Of a stretch of DNA of 50,473 bases, positions 18,498 through 28,178 are shown one piece after another. The translations under genes were made by a program, and so were the position numbers. Numbering within the stretch: the first letter of the stretch is position 1; every line of letters begins with the position of its first letter. The DNA comes from Caulobacteraceae bacterium (lineage in GTDB: Bacteria > Pseudomonadota > Alphaproteobacteria > Caulobacterales > Caulobacteraceae), in contig JARLIQ010000078.1 of the NCBI GenBank assembly GCA_031291645.1, positions 1 through 50,473 on the forward strand, read 5' to 3'. The notes under the pieces are model-generated. The model did no database searches. It was not told the DNA's origin and saw only the letters and a list, made by a program, of their open reading frames with translations.

Positions 18498-19787
18498 TTA
18501 TTCCCGTTTGGCTGAAGCTCGCGCCGGCGCGCTCTCCTTCAGCGCCGCCATGGCGATAAGGCTCAGGACGGCGAAGCCGGTCAGGTAGTAGGCGGGGACC
18601 AGCGGATCGCGGGTCAGCTGGATCAGCCAGCGGATCATGAACTGGGTCGCCCCGCCGAACACCGAGAGCGCCAGGGCGTAGGCCAGGGCCACCGCGCCGG
18701 CGCGCACGTGGCGGGGCAGGGTCTCGGTCACCGCGATCAGCACCGCCGGGGCGCTCAGCGCCAGCAGGACCTGCAGCAGGGCCGCGCCGCCGTAGAGCGC
18801 CGCGGCGCTGTGGACCCGGGTGATGACCACGAAGGTCGGGATGGCCGCCAAGCAGAGCATCGCCCAGGGGATCATCATCACCCGCTTGCGGCCGAACCGG
18901 TCGGAGAGCAGGCCGCCGACGGGGTCGCTCAGCGTGCCGAACACCCCGAGCACCACCGTCGCCCCCAGGGCCAGGCCGGCGCGCATGTGCAGGGTGGTCG
19001 CCGCATAGGTGGTCAGGTAGTCCAGGGTGTAGTTGGCGATCCCCGCCCCGGCGAGCGCCAGCAGGCCGATGCCGATCGCCGGCAGGTGCGGCCCGATGCC
19101 GCCCGGCGCCGGCGCGGCGTCCGGCCCGGTCTCGAACAGGGTCTCGGGCAGGTTGCGGCGCACCGCCACGCCGATCGGCACCACGATCACGCCCACCGCC
19201 ATGGCCGCGCGCCAGCCCCAGTCGGTCAGGGCCTGCGGGCTCAGGACATCGGCCAGGCCGACGCCGACCAGGCCCGCGGCGAGGACCGAGAGGTCCTGGG
19301 TCATGTACTGCAGCGAGGCGTAGAAGCCGCGCCGGTGCGGCGGCGCGGCCTCGACCAGATAGGCGGTGGTGGGCCCCACCTCGCCGCCCAGGGCGAAGCC
19401 TTGGAGCAGCCGCCAGGCGATGACCAGGATCGGGGCGGCGACGCCGATCGTCCTGAACGGCGGGGTCAGGACCAGGCCCGCGATCGCCACGCCCATCAGG
19501 GTGAAGCTCAGCAGCATGGCCGGCCGCCGGCCGATCCTGTCGGCCAGGCCGCCGATCACCACCGCGCCCAGCGGCCGGGTCAGGAACCCGGCGCCGAACA
19601 CCGCCAGGCTCGGCAGCAGCTGGCCTCCCGGCGTCGAGGCCGGGAAGAAGCACTGCCCGATCTGGACGGCGAAGAAGGCGTAGGTGAGGAAGTCGTAGAA
19701 CTCGAGCGCGTTGCCGACGACGACGGCCGCCACCCGCCGCAAGGGCAGGCTGGCCGGCCGCGCGTCCGCCGTCGGCGCGCCGCTCAC
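18498..19787 (-). CDS. MFS transporter, metabolite:H+ symporter (MHS) family
   Basis: This 429-residue protein has twelve predicted hydrophobic segments and the MHS signatures GNALEFYDF near the N-terminus, GGLADRIGRRP in loop 2-3 and FALGGEVGP in helix 4. The family includes citrate, alpha-ketoglutarate and aromatic acid symporters. It begins at GTG 19787, only 16 bases after the icd stop on the same strand, suggesting cotranscription and a TCA-type substrate such as citrate or 2-oxoglutarate; that is inference from context. Confidence 0.85.
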   Translation of the reverse strand: MSGAPTADARPASLPLRRVAAVVVGNALEFYDFLTYAFFAVQIGQCFFPASTPGGQLLPSLAVFGAGFLTRPLGAVVIGGLADRIGRRPAMLLSFTLMGVAIAGLVLTPPFRTIGVAAPILVIAWRLLQGFALGGEVGPTTAYLVEAAPPHRRGFYASLQYMTQDLSVLAAGLVGVGLADVLSPQALTDWGWRAAMAVGVIVVPIGVAVRRNLPETLFETGPDAAPAPGGIGPHLPAIGIGLLALAGAGIANYTLDYLTTYAATTLHMRAGLALGATVVLGVFGTLSDPVGGLLSDRFGRKRVMMIPWAMLCLAAIPTFVVITRVHSAAALYGGAALLQVLLALSAPAVLIAVTETLPRHVRAGAVALAYALALSVFGGATQFMIRWLIQLTRDPLVPAYYLTGFAVLSLIAMAALKESAPARASAKRE

Positions 19788-19803
19788 GCTGGCGAGACGG
19801 GCG

Positions 19804-21018
19804 TCAGGCGGCGAGCGCCTTGGTCAGGTTGTCGGCCACCTTGTCGATGAACCCCTCCGTGGTCAGCCAGCCCTGGTGGTCGCCCACCAGCAGCGCCAGG
19901 TCCTTGGTCATCGAGCCCGATTCCACCGTCGAGACGCAGACCTTTTCCAGCGTCTCGGCGAAATGCACCAAGTCTGCATTGCCATCGAGCTTGCCGCGGT
20001 GCTTGAGGCCTTGAGTCCAGGCAAAGATCGAGGCGATCGAGTTGGTCGAGGTGCTCTCGCCGCGCTGATGCTGGCGATAGTGGCGGGTGACCGTGCCGTG
20101 CGCCGCCTCGGCTTCCATGATCCCGCCGTCCGGGGTGATCAGCACCGAGGTCATCAGGCCCAGCGAGCCGTAGCCCTGCGCCACCGTGTCGGACTGCACG
20201 TCGCCGTCGTAGTTCTTGCAGGCCCAGACGAAGTCGCCGGACCACTTCAGCGCCGAGGCGACCATGTCGTCGATCAGCCGGTGCTCGTAGGTCAGGCCCG
20301 CGGCCTTGAACTTCTCGGCGTATTCGGCGTCGAACACCTCCTGGAAGATGTCCTTGAAGCGGCCGTCGTAGGCCTTGAGGATGGTGTTCTTGGTCGACAG
20401 GTACGCCGGCATCTTGCGCTGCAGCGCATAGACGAAGGTGGCGTGGGCGAAGTCGCGGATCGAGGCGTCGAGGTTGTACATCGCCATGGCGACGCCGCCG
20501 CCGGGGAAGTTGAACACCTCCCGCTCGATCACCTGGCCGTCGGCGCCCTCGAACTTGATCGTCAGCTTGCCGGCGCCGGGCACCACGAAGTCGGTCGCGC
20601 GGTACTGGTCGCCGAAGGCGTGGCGGCCGATGATGATCGGCTTGGTCCAGCCGGGCACCAGGCGCGGCACGTTCTTGCAGATGATGGGCTCGCGGAAGAT
20701 CACCCCGCCCAGGATGTTGCGGATGGTGCCGTTGGGCGACTTCCACATCTGCTTGAGGTGGAACTCCTTCACCCGCGCTTCGTCGGGGGTGATGGTGGCG
20801 CACTTGATGCCCACGCCGTGCCGCTTGATCGCCTCGGCCGCATCGATCGTGACCTGGTCGTTGGTCTCGTCGCGGTGTTCGATCCCGAGGTCGTAATAGT
20901 CGATGGTCAGGTCGAGGAAGGGGAAGATCAGCTTGTCCTTGATCATCCTCCAGATGATCCGGGTCATCTCGTCGCCGTCGAGATCGACGACAGGGTTGGT
21001 CACTTTGATCTTGGCCAT
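19804..21018 (-). CDS. icd: NADP-dependent isocitrate dehydrogenase
   Basis: This 404-residue enzyme oxidatively decarboxylates isocitrate to 2-oxoglutarate with NADP. The N-terminus ([19 protein letters not shown]) and the length fit the eukaryote-like homodimeric subfamily common in alphaproteobacteria, not the E. coli type. Conserved stretches include [19 protein letters not shown] and the metal-site region [21 protein letters not shown] 21018 has GGAG 8 bases upstream; a GTG two codons earlier is possible. An MHS transporter follows 16 bases downstream. Confidence 0.95.
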   Translation of the reverse strand: MAKIKVTNPVVDLDGDEMTRIIWRMIKDKLIFPFLDLTIDYYDLGIEHRDETNDQVTIDAAEAIKRHGVGIKCATITPDEARVKEFHLKQMWKSPNGTIRNILGGVIFREPIICKNVPRLVPGWTKPIIIGRHAFGDQYRATDFVVPGAGKLTIKFEGADGQVIEREVFNFPGGGVAMAMYNLDASIRDFAHATFVYALQRKMPAYLSTKNTILKAYDGRFKDIFQEVFDAEYAEKFKAAGLTYEHRLIDDMVASALKWSGDFVWACKNYDGDVQSDTVAQGYGSLGLMTSVLITPDGGIMEAEAAHGTVTRHYRQHQRGESTSTNSIASIFAWTQGLKHRGKLDGNADLVHFAETLEKVCVSTVESGSMTKDLALLVGDHQGWLTTEGFIDKVADNLTKALAA

Positions 21019-21143
21019 GCTCACTCCAGCCTGAAGGCCTCTGGGCGCGCGTCACCGGGCGGCGGCTCACAGGGCCGTCGCGGGCGCGTTCGGCCTCGCT
21101 ATAGACGCTCGCGACGCCGCGCGAAACCCGGTATTCGAGCCCG

Positions 21144-21938
21144 ATGGACGCCGCCGCACAGCCCCCCTGCGTGATCCTCAACGAGCCGCAACTGGCCGAG
21201 AACATCGGCGCGGTCGCCCGGGTGATGGCCAACTTCGGCCTCTCGGACCTGCGGCTGGTGCGCCCGCGCGACGGCTGGCCGCAGGAGCGGGCCTGGGCCA
21301 GCGCCTCGGGCGCGGACTGGCCGCTGGACAATGCCCGGATCTTCGACTCGGTCGAGGCGGCGACGGGCGACCTTCAGCGGCTCTACGCCACCACCGCCCG
21401 GCCGCGCGAGACGCGCCTTCCGGTGCTGACCCCGCGCGAGGCGGCGGGGGAGCTTTCGGCGGCGACCGGCCAGGGCCTGACCTGCGGGCTGCTGTTCGGC
21501 GGCGAGCGGGCGGGGCTGGAGACGGCGGACATCGCGCTCTGCCAGGCCATCGTCACCGTGCCGATCGACCCGCGCTTCCGCTCGCTCAATCTCGCTCAGG
21601 CGGTGGCGATCAACGCCTACGAATGGCGCATGACGGTGCTGGACCGCCCGCCGCCGGCCTTCCGGCCGGACGATCCGCCCGCCGGCCAGGCCGAGCTCGT
21701 CGGCTTCTACGAACACCTGGAGCGGGAGCTGGACGCCTCGGGCTTCTTCTTCCCGCCGGAAAAGCGCCCGTCGATGGTGCGGAACCTCAGGGTGATCTTC
21801 GCCCGCTCCGGTCTCTCCAGCCAGGAGACCCGCACCCTGCGCGGGGTGATCACCGCCCTGACCAAGGGCCGCGGCCGGGTGCTGGCGCGGCTGGCGCGCG
21901 AGCGGGCGGCGGCGGAAGCCAAGGGGGAGGGCGAATGA
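21144..21938 (+). CDS. trmJ: tRNA (cytidine/uridine-2'-O-)-methyltransferase TrmJ
   Basis: This 264-residue SPOUT (SpoU) methyltransferase has the N-terminal LNEPQLAENIGAVARVMANFG, motif 2 LLFGGERAGL and motif 3 RSLNLAQAVAINAYEW that form the trefoil knot. TrmJ methylates the 2'-OH of position 32 in several tRNAs. The C-terminal extension of about 80 residues is typical of TrmJ. It overlaps the next gene by 4 bases (ATGA). Confidence 0.9.
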   Translation: MDAAAQPPCVILNEPQLAENIGAVARVMANFGLSDLRLVRPRDGWPQERAWASASGADWPLDNARIFDSVEAATGDLQRLYATTARPRETRLPVLTPREAAGELSAATGQGLTCGLLFGGERAGLETADIALCQAIVTVPIDPRFRSLNLAQAVAINAYEWRMTVLDRPPPAFRPDDPPAGQAELVGFYEHLERELDASGFFFPPEKRPSMVRNLRVIFARSGLSSQETRTLRGVITALTKGRGRVLARLARERAAAEAKGEGE

Positions 21939-23011
21939 CCCGCGCCGGCGCCTTCTTCGAAAGTCTCCCGATCCCGATCATCCAGGCGCCGATGGTGGGC
22001 GCCTCCACGCCGGCGATGACGCTGGCGGTCAGCCAGGCCGGCGGCCTGGGCACGCTCGCCGCCGGGGCCATGGCGCCGGCCGAGATCGAGGCCGAGATCA
22101 CGGCGCTCAAGGCCGAAGGCGACCGGCCGTTCGCGGTCAACCTCTTGATGACCGAGCCGGCCAGTCCTGACGCGTCCGTGGTCGACGCGGCCCTGGCGCG
22201 GCTTGCGCCCTGGTACGAGGCGCGCGGCCTGCCGGTCCCGGCCGCGCCCAACGACTTCGCGCCCGACTTCGAGGCCCAGCTCGCCGCCATCGTCCGCGCC
22301 GCGCCGCCGGCCGCCTCCTTCACCTTCTCGATCCTGACGCCGGAGCAGGTGAGGGCGCTGCGCGAGCGCGACATCCTGGTGGTTGGCACGGCCACCACCG
22401 TGGCCGAGGCCAGGGCCTGGGCCGAGGTCGGCGCCGACGCGGTCTGCGCCCAGGGATTCGAGGCCGGCGGGCACCGCGGCAGCTTCCTCGCGCCCACCGA
22501 GGAGAGCCTGGTGGGAACCATGGCCCTGGTCCCGCTGCTGCGCCAGGCGGTCGACATCCCGGTGATCGCGGCCGGCGGGATCATGGACGGGCGAGGCGTC
22601 GCCGCGGCCCTGGCCCTGGGCGCGGCGGCGGTCCAGATGGGCACGGCCTTCCTGCTCAGCGACCAGACGGGCGTCTCGCCGCCGTGGAGGCGCGCGCTCG
22701 AGACCGTCGGCGACGACGCCACCCGCCTGACCCGCGCCTTCTCCGGCCGCCACGCGCGCGGCGTCGAGAACGACTTCATGCGCCGGATGCGGCCGGTGGA
22801 GGCCGAGGTTCCGGCCTATCCGGTGCAGAACCGCCTGACCCAGCCCCTGCGCGCGGCGGCCGGCCGGATGGGCGACCCGGAGGTCATCTCCCTCTGGGCC
22901 GGCCAGGCGGTGAAGCTCACCGGGCCGGGCGAGGCCGGCGAGCTCGTCCGGCGCTGGTGGGACGAGGCCAAGGCCGTGGCCAAGGCTCTGGCGGCGCGCA
23001 CGGAACGGTAG
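21935..23011 (+). CDS. Nitronate monooxygenase-family FMN enzyme
   Basis: This 358-residue TIM-barrel flavoprotein has QAPMVGASTPAM at the N-terminus, GFEAGGHRG, which holds the catalytic histidine of the class I nitronate monooxygenase/2-nitropropane dioxygenase family, and the phosphate-binding stretch IPVIAAGGIMDGRG. It would oxidise alkyl nitronates such as propionate 3-nitronate, though related enzymes have other activities. It starts within the trmJ stop (ATGA), so it is translationally coupled although functionally unrelated. Confidence 0.85.
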   Translation: MTRAGAFFESLPIPIIQAPMVGASTPAMTLAVSQAGGLGTLAAGAMAPAEIEAEITALKAEGDRPFAVNLLMTEPASPDASVVDAALARLAPWYEARGLPVPAAPNDFAPDFEAQLAAIVRAAPPAASFTFSILTPEQVRALRERDILVVGTATTVAEARAWAEVGADAVCAQGFEAGGHRGSFLAPTEESLVGTMALVPLLRQAVDIPVIAAGGIMDGRGVAAALALGAAAVQMGTAFLLSDQTGVSPPWRRALETVGDDATRLTRAFSGRHARGVENDFMRRMRPVEAEVPAYPVQNRLTQPLRAAAGRMGDPEVISLWAGQAVKLTGPGEAGELVRRWWDEAKAVAKALAARTER

Positions 23012-23194
23012 GGCGCCAAGCCCGAGCCTCCCCGCATTGACTTTCCCGCCCCGGATCGTCATACAGCCGCCTTTCCGCCGCCGGGCCAGCCCGCGCGGCG
23101 CGAAAATACATGACGGGTGATGCGTGCGCCGCCGTTGAGATCGCCGCTCCAGATGGGGAGTGGCCGGCCCGCGTCGAAGTGAAGAGATAGAATC

Positions 23195-23812
23195 ATGTCG
23201 AAGCGTCAGTCGGCGAAGTACAAGATCGACCGCCGTATGGGCGAAAACATCTGGGGCCGGCCCAAGTCGCCGGTCAACCAGCGCACCTACGGCCCCGGCC
23301 AGCACGGTCAGCGCCGCAAGTCCAAGGTCTCCGATTTCGGCCTGCAGCTGCGCGCCAAGCAGAAGCTGAAGGGCTACTACGGCAACCTCACCGAAAAGCA
23401 GTTCGCGCGGACCTACGAGGACGCGGCGCGTAAGCGGGGCAACACCGCCGAGGCCCTGGTCGGCCTGCTGGAAAGCCGGCTGGACGCGATCGTCTATCGC
23501 GCCAAGTTCGTGCCGACCGTGTTCGCCGCCCGCCAGTTCGTCAACCACGGCCACGTGCTGGTCAACGGCAAGCGGGTCAACATCGCCTCCTACCGGGTGA
23601 AGCCGGGCGACGTGGTCTCGGTGCGCGAGCGTTCGCGCAACATGGCCCTGGTGCTGGAAGCCATCCAGTCGAGCGAGCGCGAGGTTCCCGACTACATCGA
23701 AATGGACGCCAAGGGCCTGGCGGCGAAGTACATCCGCCTGCCGGAACTGGCCGAAGTGCCCTATCCGGTGAAGATGGAACCCAACCTGATCGTCGAATTC
23801 TACGCGTCGTAA
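23195..23812 (+). CDS. rpsD: 30S ribosomal protein S4
   Basis: This 205-residue primary 16S rRNA-binding protein is in the usual length range. The S4 RNA-binding domain [20 protein letters not shown] (about 91-110) and [12 protein letters not shown] are clear. It stands alone rather than in the alpha operon with rpsM, rpsK and rpoA, as is common in alphaproteobacteria. A rho-independent terminator follows 34 bases after the stop. The codon choice is highly biased, consistent with high expression. Confidence 0.98.
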   Translation: MSKRQSAKYKIDRRMGENIWGRPKSPVNQRTYGPGQHGQRRKSKVSDFGLQLRAKQKLKGYYGNLTEKQFARTYEDAARKRGNTAEALVGLLESRLDAIVYRAKFVPTVFAARQFVNHGHVLVNGKRVNIASYRVKPGDVVSVRERSRNMALVLEAIQSSEREVPDYIEMDAKGLAAKYIRLPELAEVPYPVKMEPNLIVEFYAS

Positions 23813-23846
23813 GCCGCGCCCGGCCGATCATCGTCGGACCAAATGG

Positions 23847-23874
23847 AAACGCCCCCTCGCGGGGGCGTTTTTGT
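23847..23874 (+). terminator. Rho-independent terminator of rpsD
   Basis: A perfect 10-base stem AAACGCCCCC (23847-23856) and GGGGGCGTTT (23861-23870) with a TCGC loop is followed by more T residues (23871-23872, then GTTT). It lies 34 bases after the rpsD stop codon. This is the clearest intrinsic terminator in the window. Confidence 0.92.
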
Positions 23875-23912
23875 TTGCGCGGCGATCGAGGCCAGGGCCC
23901 CGGATATGATGC

Positions 23913-24479
23913 CTAGCGGCCGTAGTGCTCGGCCCAGTGCAGGCGCTGGCTGAGGGAGTCGAGCCGGCCTTGCAGGTAGTCCCGGTCCATCGGCCGCAGG
24001 TGGCCGCCGTCCTGGTAGCGCAGGCGCCGGTCCTCGGAGCGGATGAAATTCAGATCGTCATAGGCGCGGTGCGCCTCGCGCGGCGAGATCCAGCCGCTGC
24101 CGGCCGCGCGGTCGATGCGCGACTGCATGAAGTCGATCCGCTCGTGGATGCCCCCCGGCGCGCCGGCCCAGAAGCCGTTCGGCGGCGGGGGCGGCGGGGC
24201 GTAGTAGTAGCCGGCCGGGCAGGGGTGGTCGTTGGAGCGGGCGATGGCGTTGCCCGCCACGGCGCCGGCGACGCCGCCGACCACCGCGCCGGCTCCGCGA
24301 TCGTGGTGTCCGGCCACCGCGCCGCCGATCAGGGCGCCGCCGATCGCGCCGAGCACCGTGCCGGTGGCGTGGTTGTCCTGGTTGGACCGGACGCAGCCCG
24401 GGTCATAGGGCTGGGCCATCGCCATGGCCGGCAGGGCGGCGGCGGCGATCAGGCCGGCGACGAGAAGCTTGGTGCGCAT
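23913..24479 (-). CDS. Exported glycine-zipper protein
   Basis: This 188-residue protein has a signal peptide (cleavage near AMAQ, about residue 22). A glycine zipper segment (about 40-77, repeated GxxxG/A spacing such as GAIGGALIGGAVAG and GAVVGGVAGAVAG) can pack in membranes. A six-proline run near residue 95 separates it from a C-terminal charged helical region (about 108-188). The family occurs in envelope stress proteins; function unknown. Two ATGAACGG direct repeats lie 54-71 bases upstream of the start. Confidence 0.8.
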   Translation of the reverse strand: MRTKLLVAGLIAAAALPAMAMAQPYDPGCVRSNQDNHATGTVLGAIGGALIGGAVAGHHDRGAGAVVGGVAGAVAGNAIARSNDHPCPAGYYYAPPPPPPNGFWAGAPGGIHERIDFMQSRIDRAAGSGWISPREAHRAYDDLNFIRSEDRRLRYQDGGHLRPMDRDYLQGRLDSLSQRLHWAEHYGR

Positions 24480-24532
24480 TGGAAAATCCTTGGGTCCGCA
24501 AAAAACGAGGACTGATGCATAGCCCAGTCAAC

Positions 24533-24550
24533 ATGAACGGGGATGAACGG
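24533..24550 (-). promoter_or_regulatory. Tandem direct repeat upstream of glycine-zipper gene (candidate regulator site)
   Basis: ATGAACGG occurs at 24533-24540 and again at 24543-24550, exactly one 10-base period apart, and is followed by CTGTTCAG at 24553-24560. On the minus strand, toward the glycine-zipper gene, the half-site reads CCGTTCAT. Half-sites spaced by one helical turn are typical of OmpR/PhoB-type response regulators. A TTGACT hexamer (minus strand, 24525-24530) follows directly and could be a -35 element. The identity of the regulator is unknown. Confidence 0.45.
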
Positions 24551-24585
24551 CCCTGTTCAGGTGATTGTTCGGATCGGCGCGGGTC

Positions 24586-25221
24586 TCAGGGCTCCGCGCG
24601 CGCGGCCGCTTCCCATTCCAGGAACTCCGGCGTCTCCAGCAGCGCCTGGCAATAGGCCCCGGCCGCGCCGGTGTCGCCATAGTCGCTCAGGCGCACGCCG
24701 TAGGTGCGAAAGCGCGTCGCCACCGGCGTGAAGAAGGCGTCGGCGATCGACCACGGCCCGAGCAGGAACGGCCCGCCGGCCGAGAAGCGGCCGCGCAGCT
24801 CGCTCCAGACCCGCACGATCCGGCGCACGTCCGCGGCGGTGGCCTCCGACAGCTCCAGGATGGTCGGGGTCAGCGTCAGGTCCATCGGACACTCGCCGCG
24901 CAGGGAGGGGAAGCCCGAGTGCATCTCGGCCACCGCCGCGCGGCCGAGCGCGCGGGCGGCCTTGTCGTCCGGCCACAGCCCGGCCTCGGGATAGGTCTCC
25001 GCCAGGTACTCGCAGATCGCCAGCGAGTCCCAGATCAGCAGTTCGCCGTCCTTCAGCACCGGCACCCGGCCGGAGGGGGAGTATTTGGCGATCTCCTCGC
25101 TGACGCCGACCTCGCGCAGGGTGACCAGGGTCTCGGTGAAGGCCGCGCCGGTCCGCTTGAGCGCCAGCCACGGGCGCAGGGACCAGGTCGACCACTTGCG
25201 GGTTCCGATGACGATTTCCAT
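24586..25221 (-). CDS. Glutathione S-transferase family protein
   Basis: This 211-residue protein has an N-terminal thioredoxin-like domain with RKWSTWSLRPWLALK (the candidate catalytic serine region near residues 10-13) and the glutathione-binding VPVLKDGELLIWDSLAICEYL, followed by an all-helical C-terminal domain. The SxWS-type start resembles a plasmid-like bacterial GST group; the substrate is unknown. ATG 25221 is preceded by AAGGAG. It is divergent from an MFS permease. Confidence 0.87.
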   Translation of the reverse strand: MEIVIGTRKWSTWSLRPWLALKRTGAAFTETLVTLREVGVSEEIAKYSPSGRVPVLKDGELLIWDSLAICEYLAETYPEAGLWPDDKAARALGRAAVAEMHSGFPSLRGECPMDLTLTPTILELSEATAADVRRIVRVWSELRGRFSAGGPFLLGPWSIADAFFTPVATRFRTYGVRLSDYGDTGAAGAYCQALLETPEFLEWEAAARAEP

Positions 25222-25348
25222 GACGGCTCCTTGCTGGCCTGTGAGGTGCGGCTGGCCTCACGACGGATGGCTTATGGCCTTCCCGCGCGGCCTCTGGCTA
25301 GATGGCCGCAACGAACACAACAAATGCAGTGCGGGGAGGTTTAACGGC

Positions 25349-26776
25349 ATGGCGCAGGCGGTGGCGTACGGCGGGGTCGAGGCGGGCGCGAAGCCTCTGT
25401 TTTCCGAGCGCTACACGCGCTGGGCCCTGGTCCTCCTGATGTTCGTCTACACCTCGAACTTTATCGACCGGACCATCCTCGCCACCCTCGGCCAGCCGAT
25501 CAAGGTCGACCTGAAGATCAGCGACGCCAGCCTCGGCCTCTTGCAGGGCTTCGCCTTCGCCATCTTCTACACCGTGCTGGGCATCCCGATCGCCCGGCTG
25601 GCCGAGCGCAGGAGCCGGGTCACGATCCTGTCGGTCTGCCTGGTGGTCTGGTCGGGCATGACGGCGCTGTGCGGCGTTGCACAGAGCTTTCTTCAGCTGC
25701 TGCTGTTCCGCTTCGGCGTCGGGGTGGGCGAGGCGGGCTGCTCGCCGGCGGCTCATTCGCTGATCGCCGACTATTTCCCCTCGGCCCGGCGGTCGAGCGC
25801 GCTGGCGGTCTATTCGTTCGGCATACCGCTGGGCGGCATGATCGGGGCGGTGGCGGGCGGCTGGATCGCCGAGCACATGTCCTGGCGGGTGGCCTTCTTC
25901 ATCGTCGGCGCGCCGGGCCTGGTCCTGGCGCTGATCGCACGCCTGGTCCTGCGCGAGCCGCCCAGGGGCCATTCCGAGATCGCCGGTCCGGCGGGCGAGA
26001 CCGCGCCGACGCCGTCGCTGATCGCGGTGGCCAAGCGGCTGTTCGGCGCCCCCTCGTTCCGGCACATGACCGCGGGCGTGACCCTGGTCTCCTTCGCCGG
26101 CTACGGCGTCGGCGGCTTCGCCCAGCCCTATTTCATCCGCCAGTTCCATCTGGGCCTGGCGGAGGTCGGCCTGGTGTTCGGGGTGATCACCGGGGTCTCG
26201 ACCGGGCTGGGGACACTCCTGGGCGGCTTCGTCACCGACTGGGCGGGCCGGCGCGACCGGCGCTGGTATTCCCTGGTGCCCGGCATCGGCTTCCTGATCG
26301 CCACGCCTTTCTACGTCGCCGCCTATCTGGCGCCGTCCTGGCAGCTGGCGGCGCTCTGCCTCGTCCTGCCGGGGGTGTTCAGCTACACCTACCTCGGCCC
26401 GACCTTCGGGGTGATGCACAACCTGGTTGAGCCGCGCATGCGGGCGACGGCCACGGCGCTGCTGTTCTTCGTGCTGAATTTCATCGCCCTGGGCGGCGGG
26501 CCGTTCTTCACCGGCCTGATGAGCGACATCCTCGCCCAGCACGCCTTCACGGCCGCGGGCCTCGGCCAGTTCCTCAGCGTCTGCCTGGGCGGCGTCGCGC
26601 CGAAGGGCTCGCCGGCGGCGCTGCACGCCCTGTGCCTGGCCACCAGCGCCCACGCCACCCGCTGGGCGATCCTGGCCACCTACGCCTTCGGGGTCTGGGG
26701 CGCGCTCCACTATTTCCTCGGCGCCATCCGCATCCGTCAGGACCTGGCCGCGGCCGAGGCGCGGGCGGCGGCTTGA
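25349..26776 (+). CDS. MFS transporter (spinster-like subgroup)
   Basis: This 475-residue permease has about twelve hydrophobic segments. The N-terminal FIDRTILATLGQPIK and the helix 4 region VGEAGCSPAAHSLIADYFP resemble the spinster/hexuronate-like MFS group abundant in Caulobacterales and Sphingomonadales. An extended loop between helices 11 and 12 contains a GGVAPKGSPAALHAL segment typical of that group. ATG 25349 has a strong GGGGAGG 9 bases upstream; the frame is open further back but without initiation signals. The substrate is unknown. Confidence 0.85.
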   Translation: MAQAVAYGGVEAGAKPLFSERYTRWALVLLMFVYTSNFIDRTILATLGQPIKVDLKISDASLGLLQGFAFAIFYTVLGIPIARLAERRSRVTILSVCLVVWSGMTALCGVAQSFLQLLLFRFGVGVGEAGCSPAAHSLIADYFPSARRSSALAVYSFGIPLGGMIGAVAGGWIAEHMSWRVAFFIVGAPGLVLALIARLVLREPPRGHSEIAGPAGETAPTPSLIAVAKRLFGAPSFRHMTAGVTLVSFAGYGVGGFAQPYFIRQFHLGLAEVGLVFGVITGVSTGLGTLLGGFVTDWAGRRDRRWYSLVPGIGFLIATPFYVAAYLAPSWQLAALCLVLPGVFSYTYLGPTFGVMHNLVEPRMRATATALLFFVLNFIALGGGPFFTGLMSDILAQHAFTAAGLGQFLSVCLGGVAPKGSPAALHALCLATSAHATRWAILATYAFGVWGALHYFLGAIRIRQDLAAAEARAAA

Positions 26777-26831
26777 TGGCGCGGACGACGGCCGGCTTTC
26801 CTCTTGCGGAAAATGGTCTAGAACCCGCCGC

Positions 26832-28139
26832 ATGATCCCCCGTTACGCCCGCCCCGAGGCCGCCGCGATCTGGTCCCCCCAGACCAAGTTCCGCATCATG
26901 TTCGAGATCGAGGCCCACGCGGCCGACGCCATGGCCGAGCTGGGGGTGATTCCCAAGCTGGCCGCCCAGACCATCTGGGAGAAGGGCCGCGACGTGGTCT
27001 GGGACGTCGATCGGATCGACGAGATCGAGCGCGTGACCAAGCACGACGTGATCGCCTTCCTGACCCACGTCACCGAGATCGTCGGGCCGGAAGCGCGCTT
27101 CCTGCACCAGGGGATGACCTCGTCGGACGTCAACGACACCACGCTCGCGGTGCAGCTCGCCCGGGCCGCCGACCTCCTGCTCGAGGACGTCGAGCTGGTG
27201 CTGGCGGCGCTGAAGCGGCGGGCCTTCGAGCACAGGATGACCCCGACCGTGGGCCGCAGCCACGGCATCCACGCCGAGCCCACCACCTTCGGCCTCAAGC
27301 TGGCCGGCCACTACGCCGAGTTCGTCCGCGCGCGTGAACGGCTGGCCATGGCCCGCTTCGAGATCGCCACCTGCGCCATCTCCGGCGCCGTCGGCACCTT
27401 CGCCAACGTCGACCCGCGGGTCGAGGCCCACGTGGCCGAGAAGATGGGCCTGGCGGTCGAGCCGGTCTCGACCCAGGTGATCCCGCGCGACCGGCACGCG
27501 GCCTATTTCGCCGCTCTGGCGGTGGTCGCGGCCGGCGTCGAGCGGCTGGCGACCGAGATCCGCCACCTGCAGCGCACCGAGGTGCTGGAGGCGGAAGAGC
27601 CGTTCGATCCGGGCCAGAAGGGCTCGTCGGCCATGCCGCACAAGCGCAACCCGATCCTGACCGAGAACCTGACCGGCCTGTCGCGCCTGGTCCGCTCGGC
27701 GGTGACGCCGGCGCTGGAGGACGTCGCCCTCTGGCACGAGCGCGACATCAGCCATTCCTCGGTCGAGCGCGGCATCGCTCCGGACGCCACCGTGCACCTG
27801 GACTTCGCCCTGCGCCGCCTGGCGGGCGTGGTCGAGCGGCTGGTGATCTATCCGGAGAACATGCTGAAGAACCTCGACCGGCTGGGCGGCCTGGTCCACT
27901 CCCAGCGGGTGCTGCTGGCCCTGACCCAGAAGGGCGTCAGCCGCGAGACGGCCTATGCGGCGGTCCAGCGCAACGCCATGAAGGTCTGGCGCGGGGAGGG
28001 CGCGTTCATCGAGCTTCTGAAGGCCGACCCGGACGTGCGCCCGCACCTGAGCGACGCCGAGCTCTCAGAGCTGTTCGACCTCGGCTATCACTTCAAGCAC
28101 GTCGACACGGTGTTCGACCGGGTGTTCGGCCGGACCTGA
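26832..28139 (+). CDS. purB: Adenylosuccinate lyase
   Basis: This 435-residue homotetrameric enzyme acts twice in purine synthesis (SAICAR to AICAR, adenylosuccinate to AMP). The fumarase/aspartase signature GSSAMPHKRNP (catalytic serine loop), the TSSDVNDTT motif and the catalytic histidine region GRSHGIHAEPT are present. It stands 55 bases after an MFS gene and about 1.6 kb before the purC operon, on the same strand but separated by two minus-strand genes. Confidence 0.97.
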   Translation: MIPRYARPEAAAIWSPQTKFRIMFEIEAHAADAMAELGVIPKLAAQTIWEKGRDVVWDVDRIDEIERVTKHDVIAFLTHVTEIVGPEARFLHQGMTSSDVNDTTLAVQLARAADLLLEDVELVLAALKRRAFEHRMTPTVGRSHGIHAEPTTFGLKLAGHYAEFVRARERLAMARFEIATCAISGAVGTFANVDPRVEAHVAEKMGLAVEPVSTQVIPRDRHAAYFAALAVVAAGVERLATEIRHLQRTEVLEAEEPFDPGQKGSSAMPHKRNPILTENLTGLSRLVRSAVTPALEDVALWHERDISHSSVERGIAPDATVHLDFALRRLAGVVERLVIYPENMLKNLDRLGGLVHSQRVLLALTQKGVSRETAYAAVQRNAMKVWRGEGAFIELLKADPDVRPHLSDAELSELFDLGYHFKHVDTVFDRVFGRT

Positions 28140-28178
28140 CCTGATCTCGGGTGACCTGATCTCATCTGATCGGGGAGC

